Positions 53,883 to 62,693 of a DNA stretch of 64,000 nt are shown here, one piece after another (the first letter of the stretch is position 1; every line of letters starts with the position of its first letter). This stretch comes from Nocardia sp. BSTN01. GTDB lineage: Bacteria > Actinomycetota > Actinomycetes > Mycobacteriales > Mycobacteriaceae. The notes under the pieces were generated by a model. It was not told the origin of the DNA. It ran no database searches and was given only the letters and a program-made list of their open reading frames with translations. Where the stretch lies: assembly GCF_015354405.1 (NCBI RefSeq), contig NZ_JADKYP010000024.1, positions 1 through 64,000 of the forward strand, in the 5' to 3' direction. The position numbers were made by a program, and so were the translations under genes.

Positions 53883-53902
53883 ATATTCCTGTCAAGGAAT
53901 AT
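53883..53902. promoter_or_regulatory. ArsR-type operator
   Basis: ATATTCCT-GTCA-AGGAATAT is a perfect 8+4+8 inverted repeat, 24 bases upstream of the ArsR fusion start. AT-rich repeats of this size match ArsR-family operators. Confidence 0.65.
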
Positions 53903-54032
53903 CTTGGTCGTCGCGGTGCCGACCTGCCCCGAACGTGCGAAAGATGCGCCGATGACCGTGCGTGCGAGGCCCATCGTTCGGCCGGCTGTCTTGTAGCGTT
54001 GCCCGCTGACGGTGAAGGAACGGGGAGTTGTC

Positions 54033-55229
54033 ATGAAACGCAGAGGTTTACGACAGCAGTTCGCAGCCGTCGCGGCCGCGACGATGGCCTCCACCGTGCC
54101 TGTCGGCGCAGCGCAAGCAGCCCCTTCGGAGCGCCCTGTGGTGGTCACGCTGCCGGCTCCGACGGGCAATTATCCGGTCGGCGTGAGTGATTGGTATCTG
54201 GACGATGCCGACCGCGCGGATCCGTGGACGTCGGGCCGCCGTGAACTGATGGTGCAAATCTGGTATCCGGCCGCTGACGGGTCGACGGGACCGACCGCGG
54301 AATGGATGCCCCCCGGCGGCCGAGAAGAACAAGCCGAGTACCTCACTGAACTCGGAGTCCCCTCCGGCAGTTGGACTCTCGCGCACAGTCACAGCCTGCG
54401 GGACGCGCCGGCCCGCGCTGACGGAAAGCCGTTTCCGGTGCTTCTGAATTCACCCGGTATGGACGATACGACCGGATGGAGCACCGCTCAGGCCGAAGAC
54501 CTCGCCAGCCACGGCTACATCGTGGTCGCGATCAACCACACCCACGAAGCGTTCGCGGTTCAGTTTCCCGATGGACGCACCGAACATACTCGGGTGCCGC
54601 TGGATTCCCCGCAACACATCCTCCCCGACGTGCTCCTGCCGACCAGAGTCGCCGATACGCGATTCGTCCTCGACCGGCTGGCCGCGGTCGCCCGGCAGCC
54701 CGGTCACACTGAACTTCCCCAGCATCTGGCCGAGGATCTCGACCTGTCGAAGGTGGGGATGTTCGGTCACTCACTGGGCGGGTCGACGACCGCGCAGGCC
54801 ATGCACGACGACACCCGTATCCGTGCCGGTGTCGATCTGGATGGGCCGATTCTGGGCTCGGTCGCCGCTGACGGACTCGACCGGCCGCTGCTGATGCTGG
54901 CCAGCGACACCTCACCCTGGTTCGGGAATCCGGGCTGGGAGCCGCGCTGGGAAACCAACACCGGGATGAAGATTCCGCTGCGCATCGCAGGAACCCGACA
55001 CATGTCGCTGTGCGACCAGCAGATCATCCTGCCGCAACTGTCCGCGCCCGGCCTGCTCGAGCCCGCCGAGAAGGCCCGAGCGGTCGGCACGATAGACGCA
55101 AGTCGTTCCCTCGACCTGCAACGGGCAACCCTGCTCGCCTACTTCGACATCAACTTCAGCCGTGCCGGCGCCGACGTCCCCCGAATGCTCGCCAGACTTG
55201 CTCAGCCGGAAATTCTCCCTCACCCGTGA
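54033..55229 (+). CDS. Secreted alpha/beta-hydrolase, PAF-acetylhydrolase-like
   Basis: This 398-residue protein has a signal peptide (cleavage near AAQA, residue 29) and an alpha/beta-hydrolase domain with the nucleophile motif GMFGHSLGGS and a histidine in GTRHMSL. The layout resembles platelet-activating factor acetylhydrolase and chlorophyllase-like enzymes. The substrate is unknown. ATG 54033 follows GGGGAG; an upstream GTG at 54012 is less likely. Confidence 0.83.
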   Translation: MKRRGLRQQFAAVAAATMASTVPVGAAQAAPSERPVVVTLPAPTGNYPVGVSDWYLDDADRADPWTSGRRELMVQIWYPAADGSTGPTAEWMPPGGREEQAEYLTELGVPSGSWTLAHSHSLRDAPARADGKPFPVLLNSPGMDDTTGWSTAQAEDLASHGYIVVAINHTHEAFAVQFPDGRTEHTRVPLDSPQHILPDVLLPTRVADTRFVLDRLAAVARQPGHTELPQHLAEDLDLSKVGMFGHSLGGSTTAQAMHDDTRIRAGVDLDGPILGSVAADGLDRPLLMLASDTSPWFGNPGWEPRWETNTGMKIPLRIAGTRHMSLCDQQIILPQLSAPGLLEPAEKARAVGTIDASRSLDLQRATLLAYFDINFSRAGADVPRMLARLAQPEILPHP

Positions 55230-55327
55230 AAACGGCCGATAGGGTTGGCGCCCAGGAAAGTTCTGTCGGACCTCTCTCGTATGTTCGCTTCGGAACCGGC
55301 ATGGTGTCGGGCGCGTGAAGGAGTGAT

Positions 55328-55690
55328 ATGGACGGCGGCTGTCTCTGCGGCAATATCCGGTTCTCCGCGTCCGGCGACCCGGATTTTCCACACCTGTGCT
55401 CGTGCGAGCACTGTCAGCGGCTCTCGGGTGCGCCGGTGATGTCGTGGGTGTCCTTCCCGGAGAACGGTTTCGAGTGGATCGGTCCGGGTGGTGAGCCGAC
55501 CTGGTTCGAGACGTTCCCGCGGATCTGCCGCGGGTTCTGTCCGAAGTGCGGTTCCTCGATCGCGTCCAAGGGCGATGAAGCCGGCCTGGTGGGCGTCACG
55601 ATCACGGCGTTGGACGATCACTCCGGGCTGATTCCGGTCAAGCAGAGCTTTGCGCACAACGCCGTTCCGTGGTTGGCGCCGTTGAGTTGA
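55328..55690 (+). CDS. GFA/CENP-V domain protein
   Basis: This 120-residue zinc protein has the cysteine pattern of the glutathione-dependent formaldehyde-activating (GFA) fold: C5 and C7, C24-C26-C29, C67, C71 and C74. These small proteins can bind S-hydroxymethyl-thiols but most have unknown substrates. The start ATG 55328 follows GAAGGAGTG. No formaldehyde genes are adjacent. Confidence 0.9.
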   Translation: MDGGCLCGNIRFSASGDPDFPHLCSCEHCQRLSGAPVMSWVSFPENGFEWIGPGGEPTWFETFPRICRGFCPKCGSSIASKGDEAGLVGVTITALDDHSGLIPVKQSFAHNAVPWLAPLS

Positions 55691-55781
55691 GACCGGTCTT
55701 GCGGGGCAGGCCCTGCGAACTGTCCCGCAGAGTCTTTCTCAGCCGCCGCTGCGGGTCGATGCGCGAAACAGTTGGTCGGCT

Positions 55782-56381
55782 TCAGTTTTGGGCAGCGTGG
55801 TCGAAAGCTCGGGCGTAGATTTCATCGATGATCGGGTTCTTGGCCAGGTTGTAGTCGGCCGGGGTGTCTGCGGTCTTCGCGGCGAGGTCGCGCTTGGCGG
55901 TTCCATAGAGGTCCCGGTCGCCGGGGTGGGTGCGAAGCCAGTCCCGGAAGACCAGATGCCGGATGTGCTCGGGCGCGTTCGGGCCGAAGACGTGGAGATT
56001 CACTGCCGGGGCGGTGCGGGTGAGCATGCGGTGCTGATGCCAGAACGGCTCCCGCAGAACCAGGCGGAATCCGGCGCGTTCGAGGTGGGGAACATAGGTG
56101 GCCTCGTCGGCGGAGTCGGCCACGATGAGGTCGATGTCGATGATCGGTTTGGCGGCCAGGCCGGGGACTGCGGTACTGCCGACATGCTCGATGGTGATCC
56201 GTTGACCGGCAAGAACTTCCCGGATCGCGTCCGCTTGCTCGTCGAACATTCGCGGCCAGCGCGGGTCGTATGGGACGAGAACGACAGGTTCGATCGCCGG
56301 GGGAGTCCCAGCGACCCACGCGGTGGCCATCTGTTCCGGGGTACTGCACAGCCGTTGAGTTACCTCGGGCGGAAACGGCAC
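55782..56381 (-). CDS. GrpB-family nucleotidyltransferase-like protein
   Basis: This 199-residue protein matches the GrpB/YqkA family (VPYDPRWPRMFDEQADAIREV, then HVGSTAVPGLAAKPIIDID), a nucleotidyltransferase-like fold related to dephospho-CoA kinase fusion partners. Its function is unknown. I chose GTG 56381 with AGGAGG about ten bases upstream; an in-frame GTG nine bases earlier is possible. It ends the minus-strand run of hydrolases. Confidence 0.85.
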   Translation of the reverse strand: MPFPPEVTQRLCSTPEQMATAWVAGTPPAIEPVVLVPYDPRWPRMFDEQADAIREVLAGQRITIEHVGSTAVPGLAAKPIIDIDLIVADSADEATYVPHLERAGFRLVLREPFWHQHRMLTRTAPAVNLHVFGPNAPEHIRHLVFRDWLRTHPGDRDLYGTAKRDLAAKTADTPADYNLAKNPIIDEIYARAFDHAAQN

Positions 56382-56499
56382 GGTAGACACACCTCCTGGT
56401 ACCGGACAACAAGTTCTCGAACGTACCTTGCCGCGGACGGTGTGGTGCGATGCGCTGCGCCGGGTTCGGCGGCAGCGCTCGCCGCGAACGGTTTTCGAA

Positions 56500-57366
56500 T
56501 CACCGGTGGGTGTCGAGTACCTCTCGCAACCGCTGTGCGAATGGCTCCGGCTGCCCCGCGTAGCCGACGTCACCGCCGACGAAACCGCTGTGATGGCTGG
56601 GGAATACGGTCGGTTGCTGTCCGAGGAGGGTGGCTGTGGCTGCTGCGGTGCGGCCGGTGAGGACGTTGCCCGTCTCCTCGCCGACGGCGATGAGGATGTG
56701 GGTGGGGGCCGCCGTCAATGCGGGGGCGTCGGGGACGTAACCGCTGACCGCCCAGGATCGGTCCGAGACCAGCGGGTCGTCGCGGGAACCGTCGTCCTCG
56801 GTGGGCATTCCGAACTGTGCCGGGTCGGGGGTGGGGAGGGCGAAGAAGTCCTCGGTGAATTCGCCCTGCCACGATGCCATCGCGATGAATGCCGCCATAC
56901 CGGCGCCGAATCCCTTGGCCTCGTATACATCTCGCACGCCGATCTGTGCGCGGCGGACCGCTTCCGCATCGGGCAGCACCGGCAGGATCGGCGGTTCGTG
57001 CGCGACGAGGGTGGTCACGTCGCCGGGGTGGGCGGCGACCAGGGCCAGGGCGGTCACGGCTCCGCCGCTGCTGGCGAAGATCTCCACGGGGCCGCCGATG
57101 CGCTCGATGAGCGCGTGCAGATCCCCGGCCTGCACGACGGGCGAATTGTCGGTCCGCCCGTCCTTGCGCACGCTGCGCCCCAGCCCGCGTGGGTCGTAGG
57201 TGATCACGGTGCGGTCGGGGAAGTAGGAGGCCAGGGTGGCGAAACCGTCGGCCGTCATCGGCTGGCCGACCATGAGCAGTGGTGCCCGGCCGTCGGCGGT
57301 GGGCAGCGGACCGCGGACGTCGTAGGTGAGATCGGCCTCGGGGGTGCTGAGGATTTCTGTCTGCAT
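56500..57366 (-). CDS. Alpha/beta-hydrolase
   Basis: This 288-residue cytosolic alpha/beta-hydrolase has the oxyanion-side motif YDPRGLGRS and the nucleophile motif FASSGGAV (S in S-S-G-G), with a late histidine in SHHSGFVG. The start ATG 57366 lies four bases beyond the stop of the dienelactone-hydrolase gene. The natural substrate is unknown. It forms an operon with that gene. Confidence 0.83.
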   Translation of the reverse strand: MQTEILSTPEADLTYDVRGPLPTADGRAPLLMVGQPMTADGFATLASYFPDRTVITYDPRGLGRSVRKDGRTDNSPVVQAGDLHALIERIGGPVEIFASSGGAVTALALVAAHPGDVTTLVAHEPPILPVLPDAEAVRRAQIGVRDVYEAKGFGAGMAAFIAMASWQGEFTEDFFALPTPDPAQFGMPTEDDGSRDDPLVSDRSWAVSGYVPDAPALTAAPTHILIAVGEETGNVLTGRTAAATATLLGQQPTVFPSHHSGFVGGDVGYAGQPEPFAQRLREVLDTHR

Positions 57367-57370
57367 GCTT

Positions 57371-58177
57371 CTAGGACGAGGCGGGTGCCGGAAATTCATC
57401 GGGCACCGATCCCAATTTCGCGGCGAACAGTGCGGTCACGCGCTGCCAGGAATCGGCCGCGGCCGCCGCGTCGTGCACGGGACGTCCGGGGAAGAAGTAG
57501 GCGTGCTGCGCACCGGGGTAGACGACCAGTTCGTAATCCGCCCCCGACTGCGCGAGGGCGGCGTCGATAGCGGCGCGCTGTTCGGCGTCGATCACATGGT
57601 CGCGCTCGGCGAGCAGGAGCAGCAGCCGGGTACCGCGTTCGACGATCGACGAGGTGTGGGCGAGCAGCGGATCCGGGATGCTCAACGCGGTACCGGCGAG
57701 CGGCAACCAGCCGGGGTAGAAGATCGCCGCGGCGTCCAGGTCCAGTCTGGTCGCGGCGAAGTAGGTGATGTGCCCGCCGAGGCTGAAACCCAGCGCGCCG
57801 GTGGTGTCGCCGCCCTCACCCTGTGCGCGCGCGAAGGCCACGGCCGCGCGCAGATCCGCCTCCACGCCGTCGCGGGTGAGCGTGCCGAGCAGTTCGAAGG
57901 CCCGCGCCCGGTTCTCGTCGGATTCGGCCAGTCCGGCAGCGGTCTCCGGTCCGCACCGGTGATACAGATTCGCGACCACCGCCACATATCCCAGCGCGGC
58001 CACCCGGTCGGCCACCGCCCGCACTTCGGCTGTCAGACCCCACAGTTCGGCGCCGACCAGCACCACCGGCAACCGGCCGCCGCGCGCCGGTCGTGCCAGA
58101 TAGACGGCCATCGGTGAACCGTCGACTTCGACCTCGGCATGCCGGCCCACGATTTCCTCGGTCAATTCAGCCTCCAC
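57371..58177 (-). CDS. Dienelactone hydrolase family protein
   Basis: This 268-residue protein has the dienelactone hydrolase fold with PVVLVGAELWGL and the nucleophile motif GALGFSLGGH. The nucleophile is serine, while true dienelactone hydrolases have cysteine, so a different ester is likely. The last segments YPGAQHAYF provide the histidine. The start is GTG 58177, without a strong ribosome-binding site. It is divergent from a WYL regulator and leads an operon with the next hydrolase. Confidence 0.83.
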   Translation of the reverse strand: MEAELTEEIVGRHAEVEVDGSPMAVYLARPARGGRLPVVLVGAELWGLTAEVRAVADRVAALGYVAVVANLYHRCGPETAAGLAESDENRARAFELLGTLTRDGVEADLRAAVAFARAQGEGGDTTGALGFSLGGHITYFAATRLDLDAAAIFYPGWLPLAGTALSIPDPLLAHTSSIVERGTRLLLLLAERDHVIDAEQRAAIDAALAQSGADYELVVYPGAQHAYFFPGRPVHDAAAAADSWQRVTALFAAKLGSVPDEFPAPASS

Positions 58178-58333
58178 TGTGCCGCGACCTGCCGATCAGG
58201 TTGCGCCCCAGGCATTCTGCCGCAGTCCGGCCGCTGTCCCCAGTGATGAATCGGCGACGTGGCGGACCACGCGCTCGGCGAGCGGTGCGTATAACGGTCG
58301 GAAACTGTCCTAGTTCTGCGGGAGAATGGACCG

Positions 58334-59314
58334 GTGACCGATACGACGCAGCGCCTGCTCACCCTCCTGTCGCTGCTGCAGACACCGCGCGAATGGTCGG
58401 GGAGTGAGCTCTCGCAGCGACTGGGCGTCAGCCCCCGGACCGTGCGCCGCGATATCGATCGGCTGCGCGAACTCGACTATCCGGTGCAGGCGACGATGGG
58501 TGTGTACGGCGGATATCGGCTGGCGGCGGGGACGGCGATGCCGCCGCTGCTGCTCGACGACCACGAGGCGGTGTCCACCGCGATCGGGCTGCGGACGGTC
58601 GCCGCGCATGCGTTGCCCGGTGCGGACGAGGCGGCGGTGCGAGCGCTGGCCAAACTCGAACAGGTGCTCCCCGCCCGGCTGCGGGCCCGCGTGCGCTCGG
58701 TGAGCGCGGCCACCGAAACCCTTGCCGCCGAATCGGATTCGCCGGTCGACACCGCCGTGTTGACGGTGCTGGCGGCCGCCATCGGCGGTAGGGAACAACT
58801 GCGCTTCGGTTACGTCTCGAACTCCGGTGCGCGGACCCGGCGACTGGTCGACCCGCATCGCCTGGTCGCCGCGGGACAGCGCTGGTATCTGGTCGCCTTC
58901 GATCGCGAGCGCGACGATTGGCGGATCTTCCGGATCGATCGCATCGAGAATCCGCAGCCGATCGGCTTGCGCACCGAAGCACGGGAATTGCCCGCCGAGG
59001 ACGCGGCCACCTACGTACGCGATTCGTTGTATTCGATGGCGCCGGTGTACCGCGCGGAGGTGACCGTGTTCGCCGCGGCGGCCACCGTCCGCGCCACCGC
59101 GAGTGCGCTCGGCGAGATCGAGGACGTCGACGAGCACACCTGCCGACTGCGCACCGAGGCTGACACCGTGCAATGGCTCGTCGTGCGACTGCTGCGGCTC
59201 GGCCACGACTTCCGCGTCGACTCCCCGCCCGAGCTCGCCGATCATGTCCGCGAACTCGGCGGCCGTTTGCAGCGCGCCGCACCCGCGCGTTCGGGGGCGA
59301 AAAAGCTACGGTGA
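58334..59314 (+). CDS. WYL-domain transcriptional regulator (YafY-like)
   Basis: This 326-residue protein has an HTH_11 domain at the N-terminus (about 5-60; ELSQRLGVSPRTVRRDIDRLREL) and a WYL domain (about 140-225; LVAAGQRWYLVAFDRERDDWRIFRIDRI), followed by the C-terminal WCX segment. WYL domains sense nucleic acids or nucleotides. It is divergent from the hydrolase operon and may control it. The start is GTG 58334. Confidence 0.9.
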   Translation: MTDTTQRLLTLLSLLQTPREWSGSELSQRLGVSPRTVRRDIDRLRELDYPVQATMGVYGGYRLAAGTAMPPLLLDDHEAVSTAIGLRTVAAHALPGADEAAVRALAKLEQVLPARLRARVRSVSAATETLAAESDSPVDTAVLTVLAAAIGGREQLRFGYVSNSGARTRRLVDPHRLVAAGQRWYLVAFDRERDDWRIFRIDRIENPQPIGLRTEARELPAEDAATYVRDSLYSMAPVYRAEVTVFAAAATVRATASALGEIEDVDEHTCRLRTEADTVQWLVVRLLRLGHDFRVDSPPELADHVRELGGRLQRAAPARSGAKKLR

Positions 59315-59370
59315 CCGGATATACGCAATTTCTCAGCAAGCTGTACCGGAATACTCGAGGAGAACTGGTT

Positions 59371-59997
59371 ATGCGTCGACTGAGTGTCACCCGTCGTCTC
59401 ACCGCGGCAGCGGCGGCAGCCGCGGCGGCGTCCGTGGTCTTCGCCGGTCCCGTCGCGGCGGAACCTACCGCCGTGGACTGGTCCGCGGCGACCACGCATC
59501 TGCGTGCGGCGGTGGCCGGGAATCCGGCGGCCGAACAGGCCATCGACCGGCTGCTCGCCGCCGGTCCGGCCGTCGAGCAGGCGGCTCTGCCCGCCCAGCC
59601 GTTCCAGATTCCCGCCCAATCCGACATCGGACGCGGCACCGGCCCCGGCGTCTACGGGTCCGGAATCGCGTTGAACTACGACGGTTTCCGCCTCGGCTTC
59701 TTCGGTGGCCCGGGCACCATCGCCCCGAACCAGGCCGGGGCGAATCTGCAGGTCGTCTGGTACAACATGTCGAACGGGCGCAGCGGCACCCAAACCCTGC
59801 TCGAACACAACGACGTGCCGGTGGACACCACCATCCGCACGCCGGTCTTCGATCCGGGGGCGGGCATGGTCGTGGCCGCGGTGTACGGGACGCTCTGGCA
59901 CCGGTGGCCGGTCCCGGTTTCCGATGCCAACCCGGACGGTTTCCAGTACCAGCTGGGCACCATCTCCGTCCCGTCGTTCGGCGCCTTCTACAACTGA
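59371..59997 (+). CDS. Secreted protein of unknown function
   Basis: This 208-residue protein has a clear signal peptide (alanine-rich core, cleavage near VAAEP, residue 30). The mature part contains YGSGIALNYDGFRLGFFGGPG and FGAFYN, with a strand-rich beta-sandwich character. I do not recognise the family; similar secreted proteins occur in nocardiae. The ATG follows GAGGAG. A hairpin follows the stop. Confidence 0.75.
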   Translation: MRRLSVTRRLTAAAAAAAAASVVFAGPVAAEPTAVDWSAATTHLRAAVAGNPAAEQAIDRLLAAGPAVEQAALPAQPFQIPAQSDIGRGTGPGVYGSGIALNYDGFRLGFFGGPGTIAPNQAGANLQVVWYNMSNGRSGTQTLLEHNDVPVDTTIRTPVFDPGAGMVVAAVYGTLWHRWPVPVSDANPDGFQYQLGTISVPSFGAFYN

Positions 59998-60015
59998 GCG
60001 GACGACAGTGCGCGG

Positions 60016-60038
60016 GACCGGTTCGCAGCGAACCGGTC
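60016..60038. terminator. Hairpin terminator
   Basis: GACCGGTTCG (60016-60025) and CGAACCGGTC (60029-60038) form a perfect 10-bp stem with a CAG loop, between convergent genes. Confidence 0.75.
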
Positions 60039-60049
60039 TCGTCGCTGTT

Positions 60050-61045
60050 TCAGTGGATGAACGGCAGACAGCTTGCCATCCCGAAGTGCACCAGCAGATA
60101 TCCGGACGCCGGTACCGCGGCGACGAGAGCCGCGAACAGCGCGAGCGAAATCCCGCGCCCGGCCTGCCGCGTACGCGAGTCGGCGCGCACCAGCCGGTGC
60201 ACCCGGTCGGCGACGGCGAGTGTGCTGGTGCCCAGCGCGGTATCCGGTAGCAGCGAGCGGATCTCGGCATCGCCGGTCGCTCCCGACAGCGTGAGCAGCG
60301 CGGTGAGTACGGCCGTGCGACTGTGGCGCCCGGCGGCGCGGTCGTCGGCGCACATTTCCAGCAGCTGGGCGATGCGGTCGTCGGCCGCCGCGAACAGCGG
60401 AATGCGCGGCAGCGTTGTGGTCAGTGCCCGGGTCGAGGCCCGGATCAGATGATGCCGCCCGGCCAGGTGCGCGTCCTCGTGGGCGAGCACCGCCGCCAGC
60501 TGCGGCCGATCCAGCGCGGCCACCGCGGCGCTGGTCACCACGACCGTCCCCGGTCGCCCCGCCACACAGTAGGCCGCCCGTTGCGGCGCATCGATGACCA
60601 CCGCCGCGGCCGCACCGGACTCGTCGTCGAGTCGCCGCCCGACGAGCGATGCCGATCGGGCGTGCCGGGCGCTGCTGCGCCCCGCGCGCACCACCGCACC
60701 GATCACCCGGACGCCCCGCACCGCGACGAATCCGGTCAGCGCGAGCGCCGAGATCAGCGCCGCGAACTGCGCGACCGGACCGTGGCTGCCGTCGGCGGTC
60801 GCGTGCACGGCCACCACACAGTCGTCGAACAGGTGGGCCATCGGCAGATCCCAGGTGTGGGCGACCTGCACGGCCAGAGCCACCGCGGCGGCCGCCCACG
60901 CGCCGAGGACGGCGGCGATCGCGGTCAGCCAGGCCAGCACCCCGAGCGCCGGGACACTGCCGTGTGCGGTGAGCCGGGTCAGGATCGGCGGCCCAAGAAC
61001 GCAGACCAGTGCCGAATAACCCAGCAGGCACAGCGCGAGGGTCAC
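60050..61045 (-). CDS. M56-family metallopeptidase (BlaR1/MecR1-like)
   Basis: This 331-residue membrane protein has the zinc motif HEDAH at 189-193 between transmembrane helices (about four). It is an M56 peptidase, as in BlaR1, but it lacks the extracellular penicillin-sensor domain. Such proteins cleave the partner repressor or other membrane substrates. It overlaps the BlaI-type gene by 4 bp, so the two are co-transcribed. Confidence 0.88.
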   Translation of the reverse strand: MTLALCLLGYSALVCVLGPPILTRLTAHGSVPALGVLAWLTAIAAVLGAWAAAAVALAVQVAHTWDLPMAHLFDDCVVAVHATADGSHGPVAQFAALISALALTGFVAVRGVRVIGAVVRAGRSSARHARSASLVGRRLDDESGAAAAVVIDAPQRAAYCVAGRPGTVVVTSAAVAALDRPQLAAVLAHEDAHLAGRHHLIRASTRALTTTLPRIPLFAAADDRIAQLLEMCADDRAAGRHSRTAVLTALLTLSGATGDAEIRSLLPDTALGTSTLAVADRVHRLVRADSRTRQAGRGISLALFAALVAAVPASGYLLVHFGMASCLPFIH

Positions 61046-61440
61046 TCGGCGACCTCGCTGCCCGGCTGCTCGGTGTGGGCGTTGCGGGATTTCGCGCGGC
61101 GCAGCACCTTGCGCAGTGCGGCCGTGTCGTCGTCGGAGATCTGCTCGACGAAATGGGCCAGAACCAGATCGGAGCGGCCGCCGCCGAGTGCCTCGCGCAT
61201 CAGCTGGGCGCTGTACTGTTCGCGGCTCAGGCGCGCTCGATAGCGATAGGCCTTGCCGTCGCGTTCGCGTTCCAGCCAGCCCTTGCGGTGCAGATTGTCC
61301 ATGGTGGTCATGACCGTGGTGTAGGCGATTTCCCGGCTGCGCAGCAGATCCTCGAACACGGTCCGCACGGTGATGGTGTCGGGAGCGGACCAGATGCGGT
61401 CCATCACCACCGCCTCCAGATCCCCGAAACGATGTGCCAT
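61042..61440 (-). CDS. BlaI/MecI/CopY-family repressor
   Basis: This 132-residue protein has the BlaI winged helix (about 5-80; GDLEAVVMDRIWSAPDTITVR, then IAYTTVMTTMDNLHRKGWL) and a C-terminal dimerisation region. It represses its own operon and releases when cleaved. The start ATG 61440 follows GGAGAGG. A short inverted pair (ACTA, TAGT) lies just upstream in GACTACGTACCGGGATAGTAC and may be an operator. No beta-lactamase gene is near. Confidence 0.9.
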   Translation of the reverse strand: MAHRFGDLEAVVMDRIWSAPDTITVRTVFEDLLRSREIAYTTVMTTMDNLHRKGWLERERDGKAYRYRARLSREQYSAQLMREALGGGRSDLVLAHFVEQISDDDTAALRKVLRRAKSRNAHTEQPGSEVAE

Positions 61441-61501
61441 CGCACCTCTCCACCATCGACTACGTACCGGGATAGTACCCATTCCCAGCCCTCGGGAACG
61501 G

Positions 61502-61532
61502 CTGTGGCCCCGTCGCAACGACGGGGCCACAG
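61502..61532. terminator. Strong hairpin terminator
   Basis: CTGTGGCCCCGTCG (61502-61515) pairs perfectly with CGACGGGGCCACAG (61519-61532) around a CAA loop. It ends the secreted-protein gene on the minus strand. Confidence 0.8.
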
Positions 61533-61547
61533 GGAGGAGAGCCGATT

Positions 61548-62294
61548 TCAGGAAGCGGCCGGAGCAGGTGCGTTGAGGGTGTTGTACATCTGCACCGCGC
61601 TGGCGATACCGACCGGGACGCCGAGGATGGCGGCGCCGATCAGCGGTCCGACGGTGGCGCCGAGTCCGGCCCCGACCAGGCAGCCGGCCGCGCCGCTGCC
61701 GAGGAAGAACTCCGGCACCAGGGCGAAGCCGATCGTCGCGCCGAGCACACAACCGGTGATGCCGCCCACCGCGCCGCCGGCGAGGCTGCCGATACCGGTC
61801 GCGAGCCCGAACTGGGTGGCGGCCACGCTCAGGGCGGAGTTGAACTCGTCCTGGGTGTAGATCGGCTGGGCGGAGGTGACCGGCTGTTCGACGGCGGCCG
61901 GCTGGGGAGCCGGCTGCTGAGCGGCCGCCTGCTGGGTCTCCGGCAGCGAGGCGGGTGCGGTGGCGGCCTGTTCGGCCTTGGGCGAGGTGGCCAGGGCGGT
62001 ACCGGCGACGAGGGCGCCGTTGCCGTCCTTGACCTGGAACTGGGTGCCCACCGTGGTGAGCGAGCCCAGTCCGGTCTGAATGTTGACCGAGCCGTCCTGC
62101 GTATTGCTGGTGTAGCGCACGCCCGGAAGGATTTCGGTGGTCAGTGTGAACGGGTCGGCGGCGATCGGTGCGCCGGCGGCGGGGGCCGCGGGCGTGCCGG
62201 TGGCGGCGTTCGCAGTGGTGGCGGTGGTGGCTACGGCACCGGTCACCATCAGAGCTATGGTCGCGCCGGAGACCAAACGGGTGGTCTTGTTCAT
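61548..62294 (-). CDS. Secreted protein with glycine-rich membrane-like C-terminus
   Basis: This 248-residue protein has a signal peptide ending near TANAA (residue 31), a central proline/alanine/glutamine linker and a C-terminal region of alternating glycine and hydrophobic residues (about 150-235; GIGSLAGGAVGGITG and later). The latter looks like a channel- or outer-membrane-type segment but not a standard transmembrane bundle. Similar glycine-zipper proteins are found in nocardiae; the function is unknown. Confidence 0.75.
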   Translation of the reverse strand: MNKTTRLVSGATIALMVTGAVATTATTANAATGTPAAPAAGAPIAADPFTLTTEILPGVRYTSNTQDGSVNIQTGLGSLTTVGTQFQVKDGNGALVAGTALATSPKAEQAATAPASLPETQQAAAQQPAPQPAAVEQPVTSAQPIYTQDEFNSALSVAATQFGLATGIGSLAGGAVGGITGCVLGATIGFALVPEFFLGSGAAGCLVGAGLGATVGPLIGAAILGVPVGIASAVQMYNTLNAPAPAAS

Positions 62295-62642
62295 CGGATC
62301 CTCATCGTGGTCGATCGGATAAGGCGGCGAGCGATCGGGAATTCCAGAGGGAGAATTGCCGAATTATCCGCTGCCGGTGCGAGATCCGGATTATCCGGAC
62401 CGCGCGAACCGAGATTAACGAGTACCGAACCCGCGCAAAGGTACGACGCGAAAACGTTTACGGTTGAGAAATGTTGCTAACCAATCGGATACAGCTGCGT
62501 AATAAGCCTTTAACGTGAGAACCGGATGGGTTGAGCGGATTCCGGACATCGTCGCGGCCATTCGACTATGTACGTACGCATTTAGTAGAGAATAGTACGT
62601 ATCCGTCGGCGGCAGTAGCAATCTCCGAGCGATCAGAAAAAT
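62295..62642. other. AT-richer intergenic region
   Basis: Nearly 350 bases without a plausible gene, noticeably AT-richer than the average of the window, containing the promoter of the minus-strand secreted-protein gene. I see no hairpins here beyond the terminator that follows at 62643. Confidence 0.4.
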
Positions 62643-62677
62643 CACAGGGGCGAGACCGCAGCGGTCTCGCCCCTGTG
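62643..62677 (-). terminator. Rho-independent terminator
   Basis: CACAGGGGCGAGACC (62643-62657) and GGTCTCGCCCCTGTG (62663-62677) form a perfect 15-bp stem with a GCAGC loop. On the minus strand it is followed by TGATTTTTCTG, so it is an efficient terminator for the propeller gene. Confidence 0.88.
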
Positions 62678-62693
62678 ACAGCCGAAACGTCGT

